Source of the DNA: DTLA01 sp034436295
Lineage (GTDB): Bacteria; Chloroflexota; Anaerolineae; DTLA01
Length of the DNA stretch: 12,560 nucleotides
Direction: 5' to 3'
Assembly (NCBI GenBank): GCA_034436295.1
Contig: DAOTVT010000157.1
Span: forward strand, 1 to 12,560
The translations under genes and the position numbers were made by a program. The notes beneath the pieces were generated by a model. It was given only the letters and a program-made list of their open reading frames with translations. It had not been told where the DNA came from and did no database searches. Below are positions 6,792 to 12,552 of the stretch, piece by piece (within the stretch, counting starts at the first letter, position 1; every line of letters starts with the position of its first letter).

Positions 6792-7478
6792 CTAGCGACT
6801 GCCCTCGGCGGCATAGTATCGCGTGAGCAGCGTGTCGGCCTGCACGTTGGTCAGGGCCGCGCCGATGATACGCGCGTTCGCCTTCTCCAGCAGGGCCTTC
6901 GCCCGCTCCACGTAGTCGCGTTTGGCCCGCCCTGCCTGCACCACCAGCAGCACGGCGTCCACCTTGGAGGCCAGAATCGCGGCGTCGGCCACGGCGACGA
7001 CCGGCGGCGCATCCACCAGGACGATGTCGGCCCGCTCTCGCAGCGCCGCGAGGAGTTCCTCCATGCGGCGCGAACCGAGCAACTCCAGCGGGTTGGGCGG
7101 GATGGGGCCGCTGGTCAGCACCGAGAGGCCGTTCACCCCCACCGATCGGAGCGGCGGCTCCTTCAGCGTCTCGGCGTTCATCAGCGCCGTCGTAAGCCCC
7201 TCGCCGTTGGGCAGGCCGAAGATGGAATGAAGCGAGGGTCGGCGCAGGTCGCAATCCACGACGATGACCCGCCGTCCCTCCTGGGCGGCGACGACGGCCA
7301 GATTGGCCAGCGTGGACGACTTGCCCTCTTCTGGGCTTGCGCTGGTGAGCATCAACGCGCGAATCGGCCGGTCCAGGCCGGCGAAATCAATGCTGGTCAG
7401 CAGCGTGCGGTACGCCTCGCTGATGGCGGACCGCGGCTGCGCGATGGTGATCAAGTTCTGCAGGGTCTTCTCGCTCAT
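6792..7478 (-). CDS. cpsD: BY-type tyrosine-protein kinase (CpsD/CapB-like)
   Basis: Predicted cytoplasmic bacterial tyrosine autokinase that works with a Wzz-type membrane adaptor to control polysaccharide chain length and export. From ATG 7478 it has 228 aa. It shows EAYRTLLTSIDF (21-32), Walker A SASPEEGKSS with Lys53, Walker A' VIVVDCDLRRP with Asp75/Asp77, and Walker B IVLVDAPP with Asp156, the usual order of the family. The tail TRYYAAEGSR holds only two adjacent tyrosines (221-222) rather than a long Tyr cluster. Start choice: ATG 7496 has no ribosome binding site before it. GGAGG (about 7494-7490) lies 5 nt before a TTG at 7484 and 11 nt before ATG 7478, so either could be used. The gene follows the CpsC-like adaptor by about 70 bp. 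MinD/ParA-type ATPases are excluded mainly by context and the SPxEGKS motif. Confidence 0.93.
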   Translation of the reverse strand: MSEKTLQNLITIAQPRSAISEAYRTLLTSIDFAGLDRPIRALMLTSASPEEGKSSTLANLAVVAAQEGRRVIVVDCDLRRPSLHSIFGLPNGEGLTTALMNAETLKEPPLRSVGVNGLSVLTSGPIPPNPLELLGSRRMEELLAALRERADIVLVDAPPVVAVADAAILASKVDAVLLVVQAGRAKRDYVERAKALLEKANARIIGAALTNVQADTLLTRYYAAEGSR

Positions 7479-7547
7479 CTGCAAGCATCCCTCCATAAGG
7501 AAACGGCTACGGCCGAGGCCCGCATTCGGGCGCGGGTTCCGCCGCCG

Positions 7548-8321
7548 CTACAGAATCTGACTGACAACCGCAAACCCCACGGCCCCCACGATAAGCCCCA
7601 GGCCGAAGTAGAGCAGCGTTTCGGGCCGAATGCGGGGGAGCAGCGCCCTGCGGCGCGCCGGCGTCGCCTCGCCGCCCGCCGGGATGGAGCCGAGCACCAC
7701 CAGGCCGGTGATGCGCTCCACCTGCTCCGGCGTGCGCAACAGGTCGGCCTGAACCCACTCCAGGAAGAAGACGATCACGCCCGCCAGCAGAAGGCCAACC
7801 ACGCCCCCCACGATGAGGTTGATCTTGAGTTTCGGCGAGAACAGTTCGTACCGCGCGCTGTCAATGATGGCAACGTCTATGCGGTCGCGCTTGTCTTGCT
7901 TCTCGTTCCAGGCCGCCCTGTCCTCCGCGAAAATCTCGGCCACTTTCTGCGCGATGGTTACCGCCACAGCGGGGTCGGTGTCCTTGGCGTCAATGCGAAT
8001 GGAGAAGTTGGAAGGGTCAGGGCTGACGGTAACCTTGCTCAGCAGGTCGTCGGTGGACATGTCCAACTGGCCGCGCTCAATGGCCCGCTGGGCGGTGTTG
8101 TGGCTGCGAATCTGCAGGGTGTAACTGCGGAGCAGGTCCTTGGCGGTGTTGCTCAGGCCCCAGTCGGCGCGGGCCGGCTCCGCCCGCAGGACGATGCTCG
8201 CCCGATACACCGGCGTCTGCATCTTGCCCACCAGCACCGCCACGGCCGCCGTGAAGAGGGCTAGAAAGATGAAGATCCAGCCTCGCTTGCGGATGATGTC
8301 CAGGTAGTCTCGGAATTCCAA
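7548..8321 (-). CDS. Wzz/CpsC-type chain-length determinant with a third membrane segment
   Basis: Predicted polysaccharide co-polymerase and membrane activator of the adjacent tyrosine kinase, 257 aa. It opens with the Wzz-type EFRDYLDIIRKRGW, followed by TM1 (15-32), an extracytoplasmic domain (33-166), TM2 (167-187) and a cytoplasmic stretch with RTPEQVERITGLVVLGSIP (195-213), which matches the usual end of such proteins. Unusually, an Arg-rich linker and a third hydrophobic segment (235-254) follow, ending SQIL. The start is a TTG at 8321 (first codons TTG GAA TTC), well supported by AGGAGG placed 5 nt upstream; no ATG fits. A good promoter lies 30-58 bp upstream. The gene is therefore probably the first cistron of the polysaccharide transcript. 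Confidence in the family is high, in exact partner specificity moderate. Confidence 0.9.
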   Translation of the reverse strand: MEFRDYLDIIRKRGWIFIFLALFTAAVAVLVGKMQTPVYRASIVLRAEPARADWGLSNTAKDLLRSYTLQIRSHNTAQRAIERGQLDMSTDDLLSKVTVSPDPSNFSIRIDAKDTDPAVAVTIAQKVAEIFAEDRAAWNEKQDKRDRIDVAIIDSARYELFSPKLKINLIVGGVVGLLLAGVIVFFLEWVQADLLRTPEQVERITGLVVLGSIPAGGEATPARRRALLPRIRPETLLYFGLGLIVGAVGFAVVSQIL

Positions 8322-8350
8322 TCCCGCCTCCTAACCGTTGTCGTCGGACA

Positions 8351-8379
8351 ATTGTACCACACCTGCCCCGCGCGGGCAA
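8351..8379 (-). promoter_or_regulatory. Promoter for the polysaccharide gene series
   Basis: On the minus strand: TTGCCC (8379-8374), a 17-bp spacer, then TACAAT (8356-8351), preceded by TGG, which makes an extended -10 (TGnTACAAT). Transcription would start near 8344, leaving about 23 nt before the TTG start of the CpsC-like gene, enough for its AGGAGG. This is the best-placed promoter for the kinase, phosphatase and rml genes. Confidence 0.65.
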
Positions 8380-8460
8380 AGGCTGCCCGCCCGACGCGGG
8401 CCACGGTCATCCACGAATCACACGAATCGGCACGAAGGTAAAGCCCCGCCCTGCGCCCCG

Positions 8461-8506
8461 CCCGACGCTGAAGCATCGGGCTGAACGGGCAAAGCCCTGC
8501 GGGCTA
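8461..8506. repeat. 46-bp dispersed repeat, copy 1
   Basis: It begins CCCGACGCTGAAGCATCGGG and ends GCCCTGCGGGCTA. The copy at 8645-8690 differs at one base. The first part is itself a dyad, CCCGACGCT against AGCATCGGG with one wobble position. The 25-bp core 8459-8483 recurs exactly, in opposite orientation, at 12264-12288 and 12497-12521. Confidence 0.85.
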
Positions 8507-8534
8507 GTAGGGACGGCGCATGCGTCGTCCCTAC
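8507..8534. repeat. 28-bp near-perfect dyad
   Basis: GTAGGGACG (8507-8515) and CGTCCCTAC (8526-8534) are complementary arms around a GCGCATGCGT-like centre. The whole 28 bp equals its own reverse complement except for one symmetric G/T pair, so a transcript from either strand would fold. It directly abuts the 46-bp repeat. Confidence 0.75.
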
Positions 8535-8550
8535 GCGGTTCGGCGCCCAC

Positions 8551-8641
8551 CGCGCGGGCTTGCCAACCTCACCCCCTCGTTCCCCCTCTCCGCCGGCGGA
8601 GAGGGGGAGGCCGAAGGCCGGGGGTGAGGTGCACTTGCGCC
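8551..8641. repeat. Palindromic dispersed repeat (CTCACCCC...GGGGTGAG), copy 1
   Basis: It begins CGCGCGGGCTTGCCAACCTC and ends GGGGTGAGGTGCACTTGCGCC. CCTCACCCC and GGGGTGAGG form an outer stem. Inside lies a perfect 26-bp palindrome at 8582-8607, centred on CCGCC|GGCGG. Copy 2 is at 8867-8963. Confidence 0.85.
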
Positions 8642-8644
8642 CTG

Positions 8645-8690
8645 CCCGACGCCGAAGCATCGGGCTGAACGGGCAAAGCCCTGCGGGCTA
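8645..8690. repeat. 46-bp dispersed repeat, copy 2
   Basis: It matches 8461-8506 except for one base (GCCGAAGC instead of GCTGAAGC). It is in the same orientation and follows directly after the copy 1 CTCACCCC element. Confidence 0.85.
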
Positions 8691-8720
8691 ACCCCAGCCC
8701 CGAAGGGGCTTCGTCCTTTC

Positions 8721-8744
8721 AGCACGGGGGTTTAGCCCCGCGCG
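8721..8744. repeat. AGCACGGGGGTTTAGCCCCG repeat, copy 1
   Basis: The 24-bp stretch AGCACGGGGGTTTAGCCCCG plus CGCG recurs at 8849-8872 with one change (GTCCCG). CGGGG and CCCCG form a small stem around GTTTAG. Confidence 0.75.
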
Positions 8745-8848
8745 TCGCCCCTCACCCTGTCCCTCTCCCGGCGGGAGAGGGAACGGCGGGCGGCCCTGTT
8801 TTCGCGGCTTTCGCGCCCTTTCGTGCCCTTCGCGATCCAAATGCCCCC

Positions 8849-8872
8849 AGCACGGGGGTTTAGTCCCGCGCG
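8849..8872. repeat. AGCACGGGGGTTTAGTCCCG repeat, copy 2
   Basis: Second copy of the element at 8721-8744, fused directly to the second CTCACCCC palindromic element; the CGCG ends overlap. Confidence 0.75.
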
Positions 8873-8963
8873 GGCTTGCCGACCTCACCCCCTCGTTCCC
8901 CCTCGCCGCCGGCGGAGAGGGGGAGGGGGAGGCCGAAGGCCGGGGGTGAGGTGCACCTGCGCC
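8867..8963. repeat. Palindromic dispersed repeat (CTCACCCC...GGGGTGAG), copy 2
   Basis: It is nearly identical to 8551-8641, with an added GGGGGA step and a few substitutions (for example GCCGACC for GCCAACC). It ends 9 bp before the stop of the first Wzz gene, placing a strong stem immediately downstream of that gene. No T-run is present, so it is not called a terminator. Confidence 0.85.
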
Positions 8964-8972
8964 CCGCCCCCC

Positions 8973-9665
8973 TCACAGCCATCGGCGCGAGCGGGGTATC
9001 TCGGCCAGCACGTCAAGCCCCATGCGCGCCAACTCCGCCCGCGTGCGCACCGTGTCGTCCAGGTAGTCCCACAGGAACGCAATCCCGACGCCCGCCAGCA
9101 ATGCGATTAGTAGACGCAGCGGCAGGTCCAGGCGTTCCCGCAGACTGCGCCCCGCCACCCCGAAATGCGGGCCATCTACCCGCCGCACGACCGCATCCTC
9201 GGCCTGCAGGAACCCGAAGAATTGGGCGCTTTGCTCCTGCAGGACGGCGGTGATGGCGTCGGCGATGGCCCGAATCTGCGTCTCGTCGGGCCAGGCCACG
9301 CTGACGTTGAGAATCCGGTGGAGTTTGCCCGTCTGGGTGGCGGCGCCGATGGCGATTCCCGACGCCTGCACGCCCCGCCTGGACAGTTCGGCGCTCACGG
9401 CATTGCTGAACTCGCTCCGCCGAATCACCTCGCCCAGGTCGTCCACAAAGTATTCCGCCGTCAGCCACGTGTAGTAGCGGTCGTAACTGTAGTAGTCGCC
9501 GGTCTTCGGCTCGGGCCTGATGCCCACGGTGAACGCCATGGACGCCGTGTAGGTCGTGGGGGCCGGCCTGGCCGTCAGCAACGTGATGACGCCCACCAGC
9601 ACCGGCAGCAACACCCAGACCCACCATCGTCGTTTCAGGATGCGCCAATAGGTTCTCAATTCCAT
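8973..9665 (-). CDS. Wzz-type chain-length determinant (first copy)
   Basis: Predicted membrane protein of the polysaccharide co-polymerase type, 230 aa. MELRTYWRILKRRWWVW leads into TM1 (about 14-31). An extracytoplasmic region (about 32-180) with a Tyr-rich stretch DYYSYDRYYTWLTAEYFVDDL follows, then TM2 (about 182-199). The short cytoplasmic end is DYLDDTVRTRAELARMGLDVLAEIP, the standard Wzz-like ending. ATG 9665 is chosen because AAGGAG lies 6 nt upstream and it starts at the typical ELxxYWRIL motif. A GTG at 9692 would overlap the rph stop as GTGA and is the alternative. It lacks the third membrane segment of the other Wzz-type protein. It is separated from that gene by the repeat island, so it may be transcribed mainly with rph. 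Exact function (length control or kinase activator) is not determined. Confidence 0.88.
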   Translation of the reverse strand: MELRTYWRILKRRWWVWVLLPVLVGVITLLTARPAPTTYTASMAFTVGIRPEPKTGDYYSYDRYYTWLTAEYFVDDLGEVIRRSEFSNAVSAELSRRGVQASGIAIGAATQTGKLHRILNVSVAWPDETQIRAIADAITAVLQEQSAQFFGFLQAEDAVVRRVDGPHFGVAGRSLRERLDLPLRLLIALLAGVGIAFLWDYLDDTVRTRAELARMGLDVLAEIPRSRRWL

Positions 9666-9688
9666 ACGCCACTCCTTGCCTGCGCGGT

Positions 9689-10396
9689 TCACGCCAGGGC
9701 CTGCTCCTGGGTCGCCAGGAGCACCCCGATGCCCCGCTGGGCCATATCCAGAAGCCGCAACAAATCGGCGTGGGAGAAGGGCCGCCCTTCGGCGGTGCCC
9801 TGCACCTCCACGTATTGCCCCTTCGCGTTCATCACCACGTTGAAATCCACATCCGCCGCCAGGTCCTCGTCATAGCACAGGTCCAGCAGAGGTTCGCCGC
9901 CGACCATGCCCACGCTCACCGCCGCCACCGGCGCACGGAGCGCCCCTGGGGGCACGGCTCCCTCCGCGATGAGCCGCCGCACGGCGATGGCCAGCGCCAC
10001 GTATGCGCCCGTAACGGCGGCGGTGCGAGTCCCCCCGTCGGCCTGCAGCACGTCGCAGTCGGCGATGAAGGTGCGCTCGCCCAGGAGCGACAGGTCCACC
10101 GACGCCCGCAGGCTCCGCCCGATGAGGCGGCGAATCTCCTGCGTGCGGGCGGTCAGGCCGGCGGTCTCGCGGGGCGTGCGCGTCAGGGTAGAGCGTGGCA
10201 AGAGCGAATACTCCGCCGTAACCCATCCACCCTTGCCCAGCCGATGAGCCGGCACCCCCTCTTCCACCGAGACATTGCACAGCACATGCGTATCGCCCAG
10301 GCAGATGAGGGCCGACCCCTCGGCGTACTTGGTGAAGCCGGTGGTGATGCGAATCGGGCGCAGTTCGTCGGCGCGGCGGCCATCTTTCCGAGGCAT
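9689..10396 (-). CDS. rph: Ribonuclease PH
   Basis: Phosphate-dependent 3'-to-5' exoribonuclease that trims the 3' ends of tRNA precursors and other RNAs; it forms hexameric rings in the cytoplasm. The 235 aa are close to the usual 238. Family blocks are all present: RKDGRRADELRPI (3-15), GDTHVLCNVSVEEGVP (34-49), GGWVTAEYSLLPRST (56-70), RTQEIRRLIGRSLR (84-97), CDVLQADGGTRTAA (114-127) including the phosphate-binding Arg124, and CYDEDLAADVDFNVV (174-188) with acidic residues Asp178/Asp184. ATG 10396 has GGGGAG a few bases upstream and begins 1 nt after the stop of the preceding gene, so the two are translationally close. Its own end lies 23 nt before the first Wzz gene, linking an RNA-processing gene to a surface-polysaccharide gene. 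Confidence 0.97.
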   Translation of the reverse strand: MPRKDGRRADELRPIRITTGFTKYAEGSALICLGDTHVLCNVSVEEGVPAHRLGKGGWVTAEYSLLPRSTLTRTPRETAGLTARTQEIRRLIGRSLRASVDLSLLGERTFIADCDVLQADGGTRTAAVTGAYVALAIAVRRLIAEGAVPPGALRAPVAAVSVGMVGGEPLLDLCYDEDLAADVDFNVVMNAKGQYVEVQGTAEGRPFSHADLLRLLDMAQRGIGVLLATQEQALA

Positions 10397-10397
10397 T

Positions 10398-11939
10398 TCA
10401 CTCCCCCAGCACATAGCGCAGAATGATTCGGTGAACGATTTGCTCCACGGGCGCGCGGTCGTCGGTGAATACGGCCCGCGCCTCCGTTACTTCCCACATC
10501 AAGGGCAAGACCCGCGAGGCCACGGCGCGCAGGCGGGCGTCGGCCAGGCCCTCCGCGTTCGCCCGGAAGTTGTCCAGCGTCGTCGGCTGGCGCGTCCCCA
10601 CCACCAGGCAGGACGCCAGGCTTCCGTCGCGGTCGGGCGTGTCCAGCACGTACACGCTGGGGAAAACGGTGCGCATGGTCTGGGCGATGGCGTTCACCAG
10701 CGAGTAGTCGCCCGGCGCGCGCCCCACGTTGATGGCCGCCACGCCGTCGCCGGCGAGACGGTCATGCACTTCCTGGAAGAACTCGCGCGTCGTCAGGTGG
10801 AACGGAATGTACGGGGGACGGTAGGCGTCCACGGCGATGACCGAATACCCGCCCGGGCTGTTGCGGAGAAAGTAGCGCCCGTCCTGCACGATGACGCGCA
10901 GATTCGGCTCGTTCATGGCGAAGTACTGGCGGCCCACGCGGACGATCTCCGGGTCAATCTCCACGCCGTCCATGCGCACGCCGCCGTACACAAGCGCGTA
11001 CTGCTTGGACACGGTGCCCGCCGCCAGCCCGATGAGGCACAAACTGGAGACCCGTGAGGGCGCGAACGGCGGCGCGTTGAAAAGCGGGGCCACCAGGAAG
11101 TAGTCCCACACCTCGCCGGTCAGTTCCTCGTGCGGGTTGTACACGGAGTGCACCCCCTGGCCCTCGTTGAGGCGCAGGTAGATGTCATCGCCCCAGCGCA
11201 CAACCTGGATGTAGTTGTACGCCGATTCGGTTTCGTAGATGAGGCCCTCGGAAGCCTTCACGACGCCCGACGGCAACGCCACCGCAGCCGCCGCCAGGAC
11301 GAGGCCGCAGGCGGCGTAGGCCCACGCGCGACGGGCGCGGGCCATCGCCAACCCCACCACAGAGATGACCAGCAGCGCGAGCGAGAACAGCCAGAACGTT
11401 CGGCGCGTGCCGATGGCGGGGATGAACACCAGCACCGGCGCGAACGTGCCCACGATGCTGCCCAACGTGGAGACGGCGTACATCCGCCCGGCGGCGTGTC
11501 CCGCAGAACCCACGTCGCGCACGGCCAGGCGCACGGCAAAGGGCGACACGAACCCCAGCAGGATGACCGGCGCGGCGAACAGCAGCAACACCCCCACGAG
11601 CGACCCCGCCAGCAGCCCCACGTCGTAGGCGGCAAACCCGCGCACGGAAAGCGAAAGGACTGGCCGGGCCGCGAACGGCACCAGCCCGATGAGAAGCGCC
11701 GCCGCTCCGGTGATGCTGTAGAACGTCGTGGCGTGCGGCGAACGGTCGGCGACGCGGCCACCCAGGTAGTAGCCCACCGACAGGTACACCAGGATCAACC
11801 CGATGAGATTCGCCCACACGATGAGCGAATTGCCGAAGTAGGGATCCAACAGCCGCGCAGCCGACATCTCCACCGCCATGGTGGTCATGCCGGAAACGAA
11901 GACGGCCAACGTAAGGAACCCTCGCTGTCCCCTGGGCAT
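10398..11939 (-). CDS. Membrane-fused spermidine-synthase-like protein
   Basis: A 513-aa protein with a polytopic N-terminal half (about 7-8 hydrophobic segments between 8 and 222) and a C-terminal SpeE-like methyltransferase-fold domain (about 235-460), as in proteins annotated fused MFS/spermidine synthase. The catalytic half shows LIGLAAGTVSKQY (302-314) where the nucleotide-binding glycine loop belongs, VEIDP with Glu327 (ribose contact), VQDGRYFL with Asp353, and VDAYRPPYIPFHLTTREFF with Asp371. The last replaces the usual DSSDPxGPA of true spermidine synthases, so polyamine synthesis is not assured. ATG 11939 follows GGAGAGGA closely. A strong promoter lies about 60 bp upstream, making this the first gene of the minus-strand series. 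It ends 1 nt before rph. Confidence 0.88.
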   Translation of the reverse strand: MPRGQRGFLTLAVFVSGMTTMAVEMSAARLLDPYFGNSLIVWANLIGLILVYLSVGYYLGGRVADRSPHATTFYSITGAAALLIGLVPFAARPVLSLSVRGFAAYDVGLLAGSLVGVLLLFAAPVILLGFVSPFAVRLAVRDVGSAGHAAGRMYAVSTLGSIVGTFAPVLVFIPAIGTRRTFWLFSLALLVISVVGLAMARARRAWAYAACGLVLAAAAVALPSGVVKASEGLIYETESAYNYIQVVRWGDDIYLRLNEGQGVHSVYNPHEELTGEVWDYFLVAPLFNAPPFAPSRVSSLCLIGLAAGTVSKQYALVYGGVRMDGVEIDPEIVRVGRQYFAMNEPNLRVIVQDGRYFLRNSPGGYSVIAVDAYRPPYIPFHLTTREFFQEVHDRLAGDGVAAINVGRAPGDYSLVNAIAQTMRTVFPSVYVLDTPDRDGSLASCLVVGTRQPTTLDNFRANAEGLADARLRAVASRVLPLMWEVTEARAVFTDDRAPVEQIVHRIILRYVLGE

Positions 11940-12002
11940 TCCTCTCCTGCCAGGTCTGCGGTCTCCGCGCGACGCGCATTCCGCCTTGTCAGACTACGGC
12001 GC

Positions 12003-12031
12003 ATTATACCCGCGCAGACGGCGTTTGGCAA
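12003..12031 (-). promoter_or_regulatory. Strong sigma70-like promoter at the head of the minus-strand gene series
   Basis: On the minus strand: TTGCCA (12031-12026), a 17-bp spacer, then TATAAT (12008-12003). The -10 is a perfect consensus and the -35 matches 5 of 6. Transcription would start near 11996, giving about a 57-nt leader before the ATG at 11939. Confidence 0.8.
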
Positions 12032-12073
12032 AGGGCTGAACCCAGCGGGCTCGGTTCCGTTTGTGTTGGCGAG

Positions 12074-12089
12074 CATGCCGAAAGGCATG
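12074..12089. repeat. Short hairpin with GAAA loop
   Basis: CATGCC-GAAA-GGCATG is a perfect 6-bp stem. A plus-strand transcript would carry a GNRA tetraloop. It lies directly before the first right-edge direct repeat, upstream of the promoter and outside any gene. Confidence 0.5.
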
Positions 12090-12091
12090 GA

Positions 12092-12319
12092 GAACCGCGA
12101 ATCGCGCGAATAAACGCGAATGGAAACAGATATTCGTGTTCATTCGCGTTTATTCGCGGCTACAACATCTCCGCTAGCGGCGAGAGGGGCCGAGGGTGTG
12201 AGGTCGGCACACCGCGCAGGTCCAGACCCCAAGGGTCTCGGAGACCCTTGGGGTCTTCAACGCCAGCCCGATGCTTCAGCGTCGGGCGTGGTGTGCCGCG
12301 GAATCGCGCCATGTCTAGG
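12092..12319. repeat. Right-edge direct repeat, unit 1 (228 bp)
   Basis: It starts GAACCGCGAATCGCGCGAAT and ends GCCATGTCTAGG. In order it holds: a CGAAT/ATTCG dyad of the decamer type (12092-12160; ATTCG words at 12132, 12142 and 12152); CTCCGCTAGCGGCGAGAGGGG with GTGTGAGG; a perfect 31-bp palindrome (12225-12255); and the 25-bp CAGCCCGATGCTTCAGCGTC element (12264-12288). No gene is supported. Confidence 0.9.
12225..12255. repeat. Perfect 31-bp palindrome, copy 1
   Basis: GACCCCAAGGGTCTC, one central G, then GAGACCCTTGGGGTC: two perfectly complementary 15-bp arms. Each arm contains a smaller GACCC/GGGTC dyad, so alternative folds exist. An identical copy is at 12458-12488. Confidence 0.9.
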
Positions 12320-12552
12320 GAACCGCGAATCGCGCGAATAAACGCGAATGGAAACAGATATTCGTGTTCATTCGCGTTTATTCGCGGTTACAACCTCTCC
12401 GCTCCGCAGGTGGAGAGGGGGGGCGAGGGTGTGAGGTCGGCGCACCGCGCAGGTCCAGACCCCAAGGGTCTCGGAGACCCTTGGGGTCTTCAACGCCAGC
12501 CCGATGCTTCAGCGTCGGGCGTGGTGTGCCGCGGAATCGCGCCATGTCTAGG
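12320..12552. repeat. Right-edge direct repeat, unit 2 (233 bp)
   Basis: It is nearly identical to unit 1. It differs chiefly where CTCTCCGCTCCGCAGGTGGAGAGGGGGGG replaces the shorter 12167-12190 segment. Its parts include the same 31-bp palindrome (12458-12488) and the 25-bp element (12497-12521). A third unit begins at 12553 and is cut by the window edge. Confidence 0.9.
12458..12488. repeat. Perfect 31-bp palindrome, copy 2
   Basis: Identical to 12225-12255. Both arms are conserved without a single change while neighbouring bases vary, which fits selection on structure or very recent duplication. Confidence 0.9.

Larger units (their letters stand above)
8322..8972. repeat. Non-coding island of dispersed palindromic repeats (651 bp)
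   Basis: I find no credible gene between the two Wzz-type genes; apparent ORFs follow the repeats. Apart from the promoter, the stretch is a mosaic. It holds CACGAAT words at 8412, 8421 and 8431, two copies of a 46-bp element (8461, 8645), a 28-bp dyad (8507-8534), two copies of a roughly 91-97 bp element (8551, 8867), two copies of AGCACGGGGGTTTAGYCCCG (8721, 8849), and a CCCTCTCCCGG hairpin at 8761-8781. TTCG words appear at 8801, 8810, 8820 and 8829. Many of these also occur at the right edge of the window. Confidence 0.85.

Noticed and set aside
6171..8264. 697-codon open frame on the plus strand opposite the phosphatase, kinase and CpsC-like genes
   Set aside because: It is a GC-rich antisense shadow: low-complexity His/Arg/Gln-rich composition, no recognisable domain, and it crosses three well-supported genes and their junctions.
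8582..8607. Terminator at the perfect 26-bp palindrome
   Set aside because: Very GC-rich stem without a T-run on either strand; it belongs to a dispersed repeat family rather than marking a gene end.
8322..8972. Small genes in the repeat island (for example 8823-9110 plus, 8418-8660 minus)
   Set aside because: The frames consist of the dispersed repeats themselves or overlap the end of the Wzz gene, with no start signals or domain features.
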